NCBI GenBank assembly: GCA_047602055.1
Contig: JASGIG010000001.1
Location: 2,914,001-2,978,000, forward strand
Reading direction: 5' to 3'
DNA: 64,000 nucleotides
Source of the DNA: JAODBQ01 sp047602055
GTDB lineage: Bacteria > Actinomycetota > Acidimicrobiia > Acidimicrobiales > Ilumatobacteraceae
The notes beneath the pieces were generated by a model. That model was not told where the DNA came from and ran no database searches. It saw nothing but the letters and a program-made list of their open reading frames with translations. Within the stretch, counting starts at the first letter, position 1. The number at the start of each line of letters is the position of its first letter. This document shows positions 1-8,816 of the stretch, one piece after another. A program made the translations under genes and the position numbers.

Positions 1-737
1 ACGATGACGTAGTAGCTGATCTGCTCCATGATCCCGATCGGGTTGCCGTCGATCGTCGCGTTGGCGATCACAGAGGCGAGGTCGCCGGTCGGCTCGGCCT
101 TGCGCTGCTCGGTGAGCGTGGTGAAGTAGGCGAAGAAGTCCTGGATCACGGCCACCAGGTCCTCCATCGACAGGCCACGCGACAGCTCCGGGTCCGACGA
201 GCCGAACAGCTCCTGGGTGAGCTGCAGCATCCGCCCGTAGTCGCTCTCCGGCAGGCCGAGGATCGCCAGGATCACCTGCAGCGGGTACTGCATGGCGATG
301 TCCCGGGCGAAGTCGCACGTGCCGCCGAGCTCCTCCATCCGCCGAACGGACAGGTCGGCGAGCTGCGCCAGGCGGGCGTCGAGCTTGGCCAGGTTCTTCG
401 GCAGGAACCACTCCGACGTCATCCCGCGGAAGGTGCGGTGGTCCGGGTCGTCCATGTGGATCAGGGTCCGCAGCAGGTCGCCGTTCTCCTCTCGGTGGCG
501 GTCGCCCTCGAGCGTGGACAGCACCGGCCGCGGCGCGTTCTCCCACTCCTTGTTGTGCAGCTCGACCTCGAGCACGTCGGCGTGCTTGGTCAGCACGTGG
601 AACGGCGGGAAGTCGGGGTGCTCGACGAGGTGGACCGGGTCCTCGCGGCGCAATACCGCGCAGGCTTCGTGGAAGTACGCCGGATCGGCGTAGGCCGCCG
701 GTGTGACGAAGATCTGGCCGGCCTCGGTCGGTGTCAC
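1..737 (-). CDS. cytochrome P450, N-terminal part (runs off window)
   Basis: An uninterrupted reverse-strand frame starts at GTG 737 (VTPTEAGQIFVTPAAY) with AGGGGGA seven bases upstream and leaves the window after about 245 codons. The part seen is the P450 N-terminal half, with the substrate-recognition stretch HMDDPDHRTFRGMTSEWF typical of bacterial class I P450s that take lipid or sterol-like substrates. The I-helix AGxxT, ExxR and haem-Cys motifs would lie beyond base 1, so catalytic competence cannot be judged. It is divergent from a TetR gene and shares its 90-base control region. Family call firm, substrate unknown. Confidence 0.88.
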   Translation of the reverse strand, partial: MTPTEAGQIFVTPAAYADPAYFHEACAVLRREDPVHLVEHPDFPPFHVLTKHADVLEVELHNKEWENAPRPVLSTLEGDRHREENGDLLRTLIHMDDPDHRTFRGMTSEWFLPKNLAKLDARLAQLADLSVRRMEELGGTCDFARDIAMQYPLQVILAILGLPESDYGRMLQLTQELFGSSDPELSRGLSMEDLVAVIQDFFAYFTTLTEQRKAEPTGDLASVIANATIDGNPIGIMEQISYYVI

Positions 738-773
738 GTTCGAATCCCCCTGGTGCGACGCGAAGAAGCGCTA

Positions 774-793
774 ACCATACCAATCGGTATGGT
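774..793. promoter_or_regulatory. TetR-type operator palindrome between P450 and tetR
   Basis: Perfect 8-base arms ACCATACC and GGTATGGT separated by AATC lie midway between the divergent P450 (start 737) and TetR (start 825). Size and symmetry fit a TetR dimer site. Position implies autorepression plus control of the P450; the GMC oxidoreductase downstream of tetR may be in the same regulon. Binding is inferred, the palindrome is seen. Confidence 0.65.
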
Positions 794-824
794 CGCCCCG
801 CAAATGGTGCTACGGTGCCGCGCC

Positions 825-1365
825 GTGCCCCGGGTGACCCGCGAGCAGTACTTCGACGCAGCGCTGGCGATCCTCGGCGACCACGGTCCCGAAGCGCTCA
901 GCCTGTCGGCGCTGTGCGAGCGCGTCGGGGTGACCAAGGGCAGCTTCTACCACCACTTCGACTCGATGGCCACGCTGCACCGGGGGATGCTCGACCACTG
1001 GGTCGACCGGATTCGCAACACCCCGGTCGACCTCGGCCCGCCCGACGCTCGCCGCCTGACGAGGCTGCGTCAGCTCGCCGTCGAGGCCAACCACGAGACC
1101 GAGGTCGCGATCCGCGCCTGGGCGGCCTGGTACGAGCCGGCCGCCGAGGCGGTGCGCTGGGTGCTGCGCGAGCGGCGGGCGCTGCTGGCGGCGACGTTCC
1201 AGGAAGCTCGGCATCGACGAGGCCCACGCCGTCACGCTCGCCCGGGTGGGCACGACGCTGATGGCCGGCGTGCAGAGCGACATCGACAAGGTCGACCGAG
1301 CCCTGCTCGACGAGGTGCTCTCCGAGTACCAGTACTGGATCGAGGTGAGCATCCCGACCGGCTAG
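825..1365 (+). CDS. TetR family transcriptional regulator (frame-shifted near 1203)
   Basis: N-terminal HTH: VPRVTREQYFDAALAILGDHG followed by LCERVGVTKGSFYHHF, a classic TetR recognition helix. Start chosen at GTG 825, just after the operator; in-frame ATGs at 789 and 804 would begin inside or next to the operator. The frame breaks at GAAGCTC (about 1203-1209): removing one A restores GAGCTC and joins ...ATFQE to LGIDEAHAVTLARVGTTLMAGV and on to TAG at 1365, giving about 180 residues, normal for the family. Either a sequence error or a recent pseudogene. It probably represses the divergent P450. Confidence 0.75.
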
Positions 1366-1418
1366 GAATGGTGCGACCCGAGCCGTGGGGGTGCGGTGAC
1401 GGGACCCGAGGAGGGGAC

Positions 1419-3414
1419 GTGACCACTGATCAGCTTCCGGCATGGATGCCCGCCAACCGGTTGGCGACGTTGCGGGCCGTGTGCGACACGGTCGTGCCGT
1501 CGATCGATCGCGGTGGCGATCCGCACGGCTTCTGGGCGCGCACCGCCACCGATCTCGGCGTCGACCTCGCCGTCGTCGCGCTGATCGCCGGGTTGCCGGC
1601 CGACCAGCGCGAGGGTCTGCTCGGGCTGCTGGACGTGTTCGCGGGCCAGGGCATCACCACGGCGTCGCCCGCCGATCGGGAGGACCTCCTACGTGGCGTC
1701 GCCGCACTGGCCCCGGAGGCGGCCGTGGGCGTGAACGCGCTGATCAACGCCGTCCTCGTCTTCTCGTACGGCCTGGTGGACCCGGCGACGGGCCAGAACC
1801 CGATGTGGCTGCAGTTCGGCTACCCGGGTCCGACCGTGCCGCTGCCGACCGGCACGAAGACGCTCGTCCCGCTCGTCCCGGAGGGCGACGCCGAGCCTCG
1901 ACGCCGACGTGGTCGTCGTCGGCTCGGGTGCCGGCGGCGGGCTCATCGCCGGCCGCCTCGCCCAGGCCGGCGTGCGCGTCGTCGTGCTCGAGGCGGGTGG
2001 CTACTACGACGAGAGCGACTTCGACCAGGTCGAGCTGTCGGCCTACCAGCGGCTCTACTGGCGCGGCGGGCCGACCGCCACCGCCGACATGAACGTCACC
2101 TTGCAAGCGGGGACGGCCCTCGGTGGCGGCACCACCGTCAACTGGACGAACTGCCTGCGCACCCGTCCGTGGGTGCGCGCCGAGTGGGCGACCGAGCACG
2201 GCCTCGCCGGCGTCGACGCCGCCGAATACGAGCGGCACTTCGACGCGGTGAGCGCGCGGATCTCTGTCAACGACCGGTGCTCGGACCTGAACGGCCCCAA
2301 CCAGCGGCTGCGCGACGCCTGCGACGCGCTCGGTTGGAAGTTCGACCTCGTGGTGCGCAACACCGACCCGGCGACGTACTCGCCCGAGACCGCCGGGTAT
2401 CTCGGGTTCGGCGACCCGACGGGATCCAAGCAGGGCACGATGAAGACGTACCTCCAGGACGCGTTCGACGCCGGCGCGGCGATCCTGGTGCGCACCTGTG
2501 CCGACACGATCCTCGTCGACGGTGGCCGCGCCGCCGGGGTCGCCGCCTCCTACGCCGATCCCGTCAGCGGAGCGACAGCGCGGGTGACGGTTCGCGCCCC
2601 ACGCGTCGTCGTGGCCTGCGGGGCGCTGGAATCGCCGGCGCTGCTGCTGCGCTCCGGCATCGGCGGGCCGGCGGTCGGCAGGAACCTGCGGCTGCACCCG
2701 GTGATCGCGATCTCGGGCACCTACACCGAGCCGCAACGAGGCTGGTGGGGCGCGGGGATGACCGGCATCATCACCGAGTTCGAGGAGCCTGCCGACGGCT
2801 ACGGCTTCCTGATCGAGGCGCCGCAGTACACGACGGCGTCGGCCGCGGCGTTCGTGCCGTGGCTGAGCGGTGAGTCGCACAAGACGCTGATGGGCAACGG
2901 CGCCAACTCGTCGTGGTCGATCGGCCTGGTCCGCGACCACGGTTCGGGCGCGGTCACCATCGACGCCGCCGGTGAGGCGGTGGTGACCTACGACATCACC
3001 GACGAGGTCGACGTGGCAACCTTCGGCCGCTGCATCGACGCGATGGTGCGAGCCCACGCCGCGGCCGGCGCGATCGAGATCGCCGCACTCGCCGAAGGCC
3101 TGCCGACGTGGCAGGCGGGCGACGATCTGGACGCGTTCATCGAGCGCCTGCAGGCGATCCCGCTGCGCGCCGGCGGCTACCGGATCTTCTCCGCCCACCA
3201 GATGGGCACCTGCCGGATGGGCAACGATCCCGCCGTCAGCGTCGCCGGCCCCTTCGGCGAGGTGCACGACACCCCCGGCGTCTGGATCGGCGACGGCAGT
3301 GCGTTCCCGACGCCGTCGGGCACCAACCCGATGCTGTCGATCATGGCCCTCGCCGACCGCACCGCCGACGCGATCCTCGCCGACCTCGGCGCACCTGAGC
3401 GGGCGACGAGCTGA
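1419..3414 (+). CDS. GMC-family FAD oxidoreductase with N-terminal gluconate-dehydrogenase-subunit-3-like region (frame-shifted near 1895)
   Basis: GTG 1419 follows GAGGAGGGG. The first ~155 residues (MPANRLATLRAVCDTVVPSI...) resemble the small-subunit-like domain fused to long-chain alcohol oxidase-type GMC enzymes. Then comes the FAD dinucleotide-binding motif VVVVGSGAGGG, the GMC signature TALGGGTTVNW, and a C-terminal HQMGTCRMG / GTNPMLSIMALADRTAD segment that carries the catalytic His region. The two parts are out of frame by one base at GAGCCTC (1893-1899); restoring GAGCTC joins EGDAE to LDADVVVVGSG. An intact downstream frame runs 1909-3414. Likely oxidises an alcohol or sterol; fits the P450/TetR neighbours. 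Confidence 0.82.
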
Positions 3415-3545
3415 TGAGAGCCGGCATCGAGCTCACGCCTTCACCAGATCCGTCGCTGCCATGCCCCAAAGGACCCCGAAAGACCAAACCACCGAACCCC
3501 CAATGAAGGTTCAGTCGTTCACGACGTCCCGCGACATCACACCAG

Positions 3546-3628
3546 CGGAACGGGAGGGATTCGAACCCCCGGACCTTGCGGCCGCTCGCTTTCAAGGCGA
3601 GTGCATTTGTCCACTCTGCCACCGTTCC
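3546..3628 (-). tRNA. tRNA-Ser(UGA)
   Basis: Reverse strand reads a 7-base acceptor stem GGAACGG/CCGTTCC, D-arm GCAGAGTGGACAAATGC, anticodon loop CTTGAAA (anticodon TGA) on a CTCGC/GCGAG stem, an extended variable arm, and T-arm GGGGGTTCGAATCCC. The long variable arm is diagnostic of tRNA-Ser. No CCA is encoded. Placed between convergent flanks with nothing else obvious in 3415-3545. Confidence 0.93.
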
Positions 3629-3677
3629 GAACGGCGCCGAGGCTAGTGCCGCAACCTGCTGGCTAGCCTCGGCGGGG

Positions 3678-4316
3678 ATGGCTGATCTCGAGTTCTTCTT
3701 CGATCCGGTGTGCCCGTTCGCCTGGCTGACCTCCCGTTGGGTCGAGGAGGTCGCCGGCCAGCGCAACTATGACGTCACGTGGCGGTTCATCTCGCTGCGG
3801 ATGATCAACGAGGCGGTCACGGCCGACTGGTACACGCCTGAGTACAAGGCTGGCCACCAGGCCGGCCTGTACGGCCTGCGCGTCGCCGACGCCGGCCGGC
3901 TGGCGCACGGCAACGAGATCGTCGACGGGATCTACACGGCGTTCGGGACGGCGATCCACCTCGACCGGCGCGTCGCCCAGCTGCGCGACGATCCGGTGGC
4001 GTTCGGCAGGGAGGTCCTCGGCGCGGCCGGTCTGCCGGTCGAGCTGGCGGACGCCGCGCTCGACGAGTCGCACGACGCGTACATCCGCGCCGACAGCGAC
4101 CTCGCCCTGGAGCGCACCGGCAAGGACGTCGGCACGCCGATCCTCACGTTCCACCCGGGCGCCGCCGACGAGGGCAGCTTCTTCGGCCCGGTGATCTCCA
4201 AGGTGCCGCGCGGCGAGCAGGCCAGCAAGCTGTGGGACGCCGTCGAGCTGATCGCCACCACGCCCGGGATGTCGGAGCTGAAGCGCTCTAACCGCGCGAA
4301 GTTGGACTTCACCTGA
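3678..4316 (+). CDS. DsbA-family thioredoxin-fold protein, Rv2466c-like
   Basis: 212 residues beginning MADLEFFFDPVCPFAWLTSRW. The fold and the C-terminal block GTPILTF...FFGPVISKVPRGEQASKLWD match the actinobacterial DsbA-like group that includes the mycothiol-dependent nitroreductase Rv2466c, which reduces substrates with mycothiol. The usual CPxC motif reads CPFA here, so only the N-terminal active-site cysteine remains; that suggests monothiol chemistry or a substrate-binding relative. ATG 3678 is preceded by GGCGGGG. Disulfide exchange in the cytoplasm is family inference; exact reaction unknown. Confidence 0.8.
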   Translation: MADLEFFFDPVCPFAWLTSRWVEEVAGQRNYDVTWRFISLRMINEAVTADWYTPEYKAGHQAGLYGLRVADAGRLAHGNEIVDGIYTAFGTAIHLDRRVAQLRDDPVAFGREVLGAAGLPVELADAALDESHDAYIRADSDLALERTGKDVGTPILTFHPGAADEGSFFGPVISKVPRGEQASKLWDAVELIATTPGMSELKRSNRAKLDFT

Positions 4317-4318
4317 CG

Positions 4319-4414
4319 ATGTTCGTGCTCCGGTCGCAGCCGAGCTGCTCCCTGCGCCTGCGGTGCTCGCCGCCGCCGCTGCGCTTCGGCGCTCGCCGCA
4401 TGTTGGATCGGTGA
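4319..4414 (+). repeat. dispersed repeat family A, copy 1 (contains 31-codon small ORF)
   Basis: About 95 bases starting two bases after the preceding stop. Shared core TGCGCTTCGGCGCTCGCCGC. Read rightwards it is an open frame from ATG 4319 to TGA 4412-4414: MFVLRSQPSCSLRL then RCSPPPLRFGARRMLDR. The next gene starts at 4431. Other copies: 8682-8816, 50466-50545, 51341-51410, 53587-53691, 56439-56534. Repeat is certain; translation is speculative. Confidence 0.85.
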
Positions 4415-4430
4415 TGGGGCAGCGAAGCGT

Positions 4431-4901
4431 ATGAGGATCAACAGCCGGAACTGGCCCTTGTGGGTCGTGGGTGTGGCGACGGCGTGGTTCGTGGCGATCG
4501 TCGCCTTCTGGGCGTTCCGACCGCTGACCGACCACGTCCCGACCACCGTCGCGCCGACGGCCGCGCAGATCGCCGCGGCACAGGCGGCGGGCGAGCCGGC
4601 GCCCGGTCGCCAGGCCGGGCCGACGGTCGGGGTCGAGTGCCGGACGCCGGCCGGCTCGGCGTCGCGCAACCTCGCCGAGGAGCAGGTGACGCTGGCCGCG
4701 CTGACGGACAACAACGGGCTGGCGCTGACCGACGGCCAGTTCGTGCGCACCCCGTGCGTCGGTGCGCATCGCCAGGCGCACATCCTGTGGTATGCGAACA
4801 CCGCCCTGTACGCGCTCGTCGTCGCGGCGATGGTCGTCGTGCTGGTCCGCCGCCGGCGGCACGACCTGCACGTCCCCGAGTCGGCGTTCGCCGCCGCCTG
4901 A
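4431..4901 (+). CDS. hypothetical two-span membrane protein
   Basis: 156 residues. An N-terminal membrane helix (WPLWVVGVATAWFVAIVAFW, residues ~8-27), an Ala/Pro-rich extracytoplasmic section with two Cys (VECRTP and RTPCVG) that could form a disulfide, a second helix (TALYALVVAAMVVVLV) and a short basic cytoplasmic tail. No family recognised. It lies 20 bases before rbfA on the same strand and 16 bases after a family A repeat. Codon use is like the neighbours, so likely a real gene. Confidence 0.6.
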   Translation: MRINSRNWPLWVVGVATAWFVAIVAFWAFRPLTDHVPTTVAPTAAQIAAAQAAGEPAPGRQAGPTVGVECRTPAGSASRNLAEEQVTLAALTDNNGLALTDGQFVRTPCVGAHRQAHILWYANTALYALVVAAMVVVLVRRRRHDLHVPESAFAAA

Positions 4902-4921
4902 CCGCCACTACCCTGACGCGC

Positions 4922-5338
4922 ATGTCCCGTGCACGACGTCCCGCCGGGGCTTCGGCGCATCGCTACCCGCGCACCGCTCGGCTCAACGAGTCGCTGCGCG
5001 AGGTGATCGCCGAGGACCTCACCCGCATCGACGACGAGCGCCTGGCGCTGGTGACGATCACCGCCATCGACGTCGACCCCGAGATGAACCGGGCGATCGT
5101 CTACTTCGACTCGCTCAGCGGCGAGGACGGCGACGACGACATCCTCGCCGCGTTCGCCGACCATCGCGTCAAGCTGCAGGGCTCGGTGGGCCGCCAGGTG
5201 CGGGCGAAGAAGACGCCGATCCTGTCGTTCCGCCCCGACCAGGCGATCCGCAACGCCGAGCGCATCGAGGCGATCCTCCACGACGAGGCGACGATGCCGG
5301 CACGGCCGCCCGAGCCGGCTGCTGACGCCGACGCCTGA
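4922..5338 (+). CDS. rbfA: ribosome-binding factor A
   Basis: 138 residues; binds the 30S subunit and helps mature the 5' end of 16S rRNA, important in the cold. The KH-like fold is recognisable: RYPRTARLNESLREVIAEDL at the N-terminus, then LVTITAIDVDPEMNRAIVYF and a VGRQVRAKKTPILSFRPD strand-helix block. The Asp-rich linker GEDGDDDD is a lineage feature. ATG 4922 begins the block rbfA-truB-ribF-rpsO-pnp, the usual bacterial order. Confidence 0.93.
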   Translation: MSRARRPAGASAHRYPRTARLNESLREVIAEDLTRIDDERLALVTITAIDVDPEMNRAIVYFDSLSGEDGDDDILAAFADHRVKLQGSVGRQVRAKKTPILSFRPDQAIRNAERIEAILHDEATMPARPPEPAADADA

Positions 5339-5387
5339 CGCCGGCAACGCTCGCGCCGCACCCACGCCGACCGTCGTTCGATCACAC

Positions 5388-6278
5388 ATGGCCCGCCGAC
5401 GCCCGCCCACGGTCCACGGCCTGCTCGTCGTCGACAAGCCCGCCGGGGTCACCAGTCACGACATCGTCGGCGTCGCCCGTCGCCGGCTGGGGGAGCGGCG
5501 CGTCGGTCACGCCGGCACGCTCGACCCCGATGCCACCGGCGTCCTGCTCGTCGGCGTCGGCAGGGTCACCCGCGTCCTGCGCTTCCTGACGGCGCTGGGC
5601 AAGCGCTACGAGGGCGAGGTGGTGTTCGGCACGACGACGACCACGCTCGACGCTGCCGGCGAGGTCACCGGGACGTACGCCATGCCGGACCTGACGATCG
5701 ACCGGGTGCGTGAGGCGGCGGTGGCGCTGACGGGTTCGATCCTGCAGGTGCCACCGATGGTCAGCGCGCTGAAGGTCGACGGCCGCCGGCTGCACGAGCT
5801 GGCTCGGGAGGGCATCGAGGTCGAGCGCGAGGCCCGGCCGGTGACCGTCCATCACTTCGACGTCGCCGCCACCGCCGATCCGCTCGTGTACCGCATCGAC
5901 GTGGCCTGCTCGTCGGGCACCTACATCCGCTCGCTCGCCGCCGATCTCGGCGATCGTCTCGGTGGCGGCGCCCACCTGCGCGCCCTGCGGCGCACCGCCG
6001 TCGGCAGCTTCACCGCCGACGAGGCCCGGCCACCCCTGGAGGCCGAGTTGCTCGCCCCGGCGGCGGCGCTGCGCGACTACGCGTCGATCACCGTCGACGA
6101 CGCCGGCGTGGCGCGTGTCGCCCACGGGCGCTCGCTGGAGCACGTCGACGCCGACGGCGACGGGCCGTGGGCGATGCTCGACGAGACCGGTGAGCTGCTC
6201 GCCGTCTACGAGACGGACGGCCGCGGCGGCGCCAAGCCCGCCGTCGTGCTCGTCACCGGGCTCGATGGCCCGTCGTGA
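5388..6278 (+). CDS. truB: tRNA pseudouridine(55) synthase
   Basis: 296 residues; converts U55 of tRNA T-loops to pseudouridine. HGLLVVDKPAGVTSHDIV opens the catalytic domain; the catalytic aspartate is in GHAGTLDPDATGVLLV. Later SGTYIRSLAADLG supplies the substrate-binding Tyr/Arg motif. The C-terminal ~70 residues (VARVAHGRSLEH...) form the small PUA-like tail. Follows rbfA by 49 bases, same operon. ATG 5388 is the natural start. Confidence 0.95.
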   Translation: MARRRPPTVHGLLVVDKPAGVTSHDIVGVARRRLGERRVGHAGTLDPDATGVLLVGVGRVTRVLRFLTALGKRYEGEVVFGTTTTTLDAAGEVTGTYAMPDLTIDRVREAAVALTGSILQVPPMVSALKVDGRRLHELAREGIEVEREARPVTVHHFDVAATADPLVYRIDVACSSGTYIRSLAADLGDRLGGGAHLRALRRTAVGSFTADEARPPLEAELLAPAAALRDYASITVDDAGVARVAHGRSLEHVDADGDGPWAMLDETGELLAVYETDGRGGAKPAVVLVTGLDGPS

Positions 6279-6384
6279 GGTGAGCGAGCGCCGGAAGGGT
6301 CCGCGCATCGCTCATCTCGTCGCGGCCCGGCGGTGTGACGGGCGGATGTGGGTGGCCGCTCGGGGCCGGCTGTAGCGTCTCGCC

Positions 6385-7329
6385 GTGCGCGTCCTGCATG
6401 ACCTCGACGCCCCGGCATGGACCGGCGAGCGCAGCGTCATCACCATCGGCGCGTACGACGGCGTGCACCTCGGCCACCAGGCCGTGATCGCCGAGGTCCG
6501 CCGCAACGCCGCCGAGCTCGGGGCGCGCAGCGTGGTCGTCACGTTCGACCGCCACCCGGCGTCGATCGTCCGCCCGGAGTCGGCACCGCAGCTGCTCACC
6601 GGACTGGACCAGAAGCTGGAGCTGCTCGCCGCCACCGGCATCGACGCGACCGGCGTCGTCCACTTCGACAGGGCCCAGGCCGAGGAGGCGCCGGAGGGCT
6701 TCGTCAAGCGCGTCCTGGTCGGCTGCCTGGCGACGCGCGTCGTCGTCGTCGGCGACGACTTCCACTTCGGCCGAAACCGCACCGGCAACGTCGCCCTGTT
6801 GCGCGAGCTCGGCCGGGAGCTCGACTTCGGCGTCGAGCCCGTGCCGCTCGTGGCGCGCACGGACGGGATCAACGAGCCGGTCAGCTCCACGGTGATCCGC
6901 CGGGCCCTGCACGGCGGCGACGTCGAGCTGGCGGCGACGATGCTCAGCCGCCCGTTCGAGGCCCGCGGGCCGGTCATCCACGGCGACCAGCGCGGTCGCA
7001 CGATCGGCTTCCCGACGGCGAACGTCACCGTGCCGAACTACATCTGCCTGCCGGCCGACGGGGTGTACGCCGGCTGGTACGTGCGGCCCGACGGCTCGCG
7101 TCACCCGTGCGCGATCAACCTCGGCCGCCGCCCGACGTTCTACGAGCACGCCGACCACTCGCTGCTCGAGGCCCACCTCATCGACTTCGACGGCAACCTC
7201 TACGGCGAGCGTGCCCGCGTCGAGTTCGTGGAGTTCCTGCGCAGCGAGCGCAAGTTCGACGGCATCGAGGCGCTGCGTCAGCACCTGATGTTCGACATCG
7301 AATCCGCCCGCCAGGCCCTCGGCCTGTAG
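6385..7329 (+). CDS. ribF: bifunctional riboflavin kinase / FMN adenylyltransferase
   Basis: 314 residues; makes FMN from riboflavin and then FAD. The nucleotidyltransferase domain has GAYDGVHLGHQAVI (HxGH-type site) and VVVGDDFHFGRNRTGN; the kinase domain has the GRTIGFPTANV motif and NLGRRPTFYEH. Full length for the family. Start GTG 6385. Separated from truB by about 105 bases, so it may have its own promoter. A family B repeat begins directly after its stop. Confidence 0.95.
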   Translation: MRVLHDLDAPAWTGERSVITIGAYDGVHLGHQAVIAEVRRNAAELGARSVVVTFDRHPASIVRPESAPQLLTGLDQKLELLAATGIDATGVVHFDRAQAEEAPEGFVKRVLVGCLATRVVVVGDDFHFGRNRTGNVALLRELGRELDFGVEPVPLVARTDGINEPVSSTVIRRALHGGDVELAATMLSRPFEARGPVIHGDQRGRTIGFPTANVTVPNYICLPADGVYAGWYVRPDGSRHPCAINLGRRPTFYEHADHSLLEAHLIDFDGNLYGERARVEFVEFLRSERKFDGIEALRQHLMFDIESARQALGL

Positions 7330-7490
7330 GGACTTCGACGCTCGATTCGCTCGCTCATCTCGGTCGAGCTTCGAAGATCGGCCTCCGGCCGCACCCATCG
7401 TGCAGCGCGCCTCAGGCGCAGCGAGTCGGCGCACGGCGGAGGGGGGATCGCGCAGCGCCCCCTGCGCACCACCCCACCCGCGACGGAGGT
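7330..7490 (+). repeat. dispersed repeat family B, copy 1 (3'-end element with hairpin)
   Basis: Begins right after the ribF stop with TTCGACGCTCGATTCGCTCG CTCATCTCGG and ends near GATCGCGCAGCG CCCC CTGCGC. The last part can fold as GCGCAG-CGCCCC-CTGCGC. Related copies start just after the stops of pgsA (43580) and of the glutamine synthetase-like gene (52811). No gene is supported inside it. It may serve as a transcript-end structure. Confidence 0.7.
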
Positions 7491-7497
7491 CGAAGGC

Positions 7498-8685
7498 TCA
7501 GTTCTTCAGTGCGGGCCAGACGATCGTGCCGCTGCTGTCGTAGAGCGAGGCCAACAGCGTGAGGTCGACGGCCTGGCTGTAGTCCGGCGTGATCCCGTGG
7601 AACACGCCGAGCGAGCCGTACGTCGTGATCTCCTTCTCGAGCAGCACCGGGTCGGGGACGCCGAGCGGGAACGCCTTCGTTGCGGAGTCGGCCACCACCT
7701 TGGACTCGAACTGCCAGCGTGCCGCCTCGCTCTCTGCCGACAGTGACAGCGGGTTGTCGCTGGCGTCGAGCAGCTTGACCGCTTCCTCGCTGGCGGCCTG
7801 CGGGTCGTTGAGTGCATCGCGCAGCCCGCGCATCGTCGCCCGCATGAAGTCCTCGGCGGCCGTCGGATGGGTCTCGATGAACGTCGCGTTCGAGTAGATC
7901 ACCCCGAAGCTGCCGGGGATCGCCTCGTCGGAGGGGTTGAACTGGCGGAAGTCGATGCCCGCGGCACGCAGCTGCAACGGCTCGTTGCTCTGGTAGCCGT
8001 CGAACGCGGCGACGTCCGGCGTGGCGATGTGGACCTTGGGGTCGAAGCCGGTGAGCTGGACGATGTCGTAGTCGGTACCAGCGCGCAGGCCGTGGTCGAG
8101 CAGCATCGCCTCGATCGACGGGAGCATCGCCGTCCTGACCCCGATCTCCTTGCCGCGCAGGTCCGCCAGCTCGTCGCCCTCGCCGGGCTTGACGATCAGC
8201 GTCGCCATGTCGTGGCGGCCCTCGACGGCCAGCGCTCTGAACTGTGCCTCGTTGCGGCCGGCGTAGTCGACGAGCTCGCCGAACGAGCTGCCCGAAGCGA
8301 ACTGGGCGGTGTCGGCGGCGACGCGGGCGTAGTTGTCGGCCGAGAAGCTGGCGACGATGGCGACGTCGAGGCACAGCGCGGCGTAGTAGCCGCGGGAGCG
8401 GGCGACGAACACGTCGACCATCGACGCCGCGGCGGCGTAGTCGAAGCCGGTGAGAAACGTGATCGTGCCGGCGGCGTGGTTGGCCTCGCAGCGCTCCGCG
8501 GGGAACGGCTTGCCGGCCGTGACGGTCATGTCGGCGGACAACGTCGTGTCCGAGCCCTGGTCGAGCGTGGTCCGGGCGGGTGTGCCGATGCTCGGCGCCT
8601 CGCTCGTGCACCCCGCCGCAGCGAGTACGAGCACCGCGACGAGAACGGGCGTCAGAAGCCGACGCGTCAGGCCACCCGAGGTCAC
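7498..8685 (-). CDS. ABC transporter substrate-binding lipoprotein, NMT1/THI5-like
   Basis: 395 residues from GTG 8685. Signal peptide VTSGGLTRRLLTPVLVAVLV with lipobox LAAAGC, then a periplasmic-binding fold: ITFLTGFDYAAAASMVDVF, GRNEAQFRALAVEGRHDMATLIVKPG, ADLRGKEIGVRTAMLPSIEA. The pattern matches the NMT1/THI5-like group that binds pyrimidine, taurine or nitrate-type ligands. No permease or ATPase adjoins it, so it is an orphan receptor here. Its GTG overlaps the TGA of the small ORF in repeat A2, which itself overlaps the chorismate mutase-like gene: apparent translational coupling. Confidence 0.8.
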   Translation of the reverse strand: MTSGGLTRRLLTPVLVAVLVLAAAGCTSEAPSIGTPARTTLDQGSDTTLSADMTVTAGKPFPAERCEANHAAGTITFLTGFDYAAAASMVDVFVARSRGYYAALCLDVAIVASFSADNYARVAADTAQFASGSSFGELVDYAGRNEAQFRALAVEGRHDMATLIVKPGEGDELADLRGKEIGVRTAMLPSIEAMLLDHGLRAGTDYDIVQLTGFDPKVHIATPDVAAFDGYQSNEPLQLRAAGIDFRQFNPSDEAIPGSFGVIYSNATFIETHPTAAEDFMRATMRGLRDALNDPQAASEEAVKLLDASDNPLSLSAESEAARWQFESKVVADSATKAFPLGVPDPVLLEKEITTYGSLGVFHGITPDYSQAVDLTLLASLYDSSGTIVWPALKN

Positions 8686-8816
8686 CAACGCCTCAAGGTG
8701 CGGCGAGCGCCGAAGCGCAGCGGAGGCGGCGAGCACGGCAGGCGCAGGGAGCAGCTCGGCTGCGACCGGGGCACGAACGTGGACGGCTGCGACCGGAGCA
8801 CGAACGTGAACGTCAC
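8682..8816 (-). repeat. dispersed repeat family A, copy 2, with a 44-codon frame bridging two genes
   Basis: Reverse strand frame GTG 8816 to TGA 8682-8684. Its GTG overlaps the TGA of the upstream gene (8813-8815) and its TGA overlaps the GTG of the downstream lipoprotein, four-base overlaps at both ends. It carries a tandem duplication of 23 bases (8758-8780 and 8785-8807) that inserts an extra STFVPRSQP unit without breaking frame, then CSLRLP and CSPPPLRFGARR. Confidence 0.85.

Noticed and set aside
1890..1900. Programmed ribosomal frameshift in the GMC gene
   Set aside because: No slippery sequence or stop-codon context; the same type of break recurs in eight other places at a common motif, favouring an artefact or mutation.
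438..2873. Single long forward frame running through P450 antisense, tetR and GMC gene
   Set aside because: It is a chance join: parts coincide with real tetR and GMC frames, while the start and end are shadow sequence (Arg-rich).
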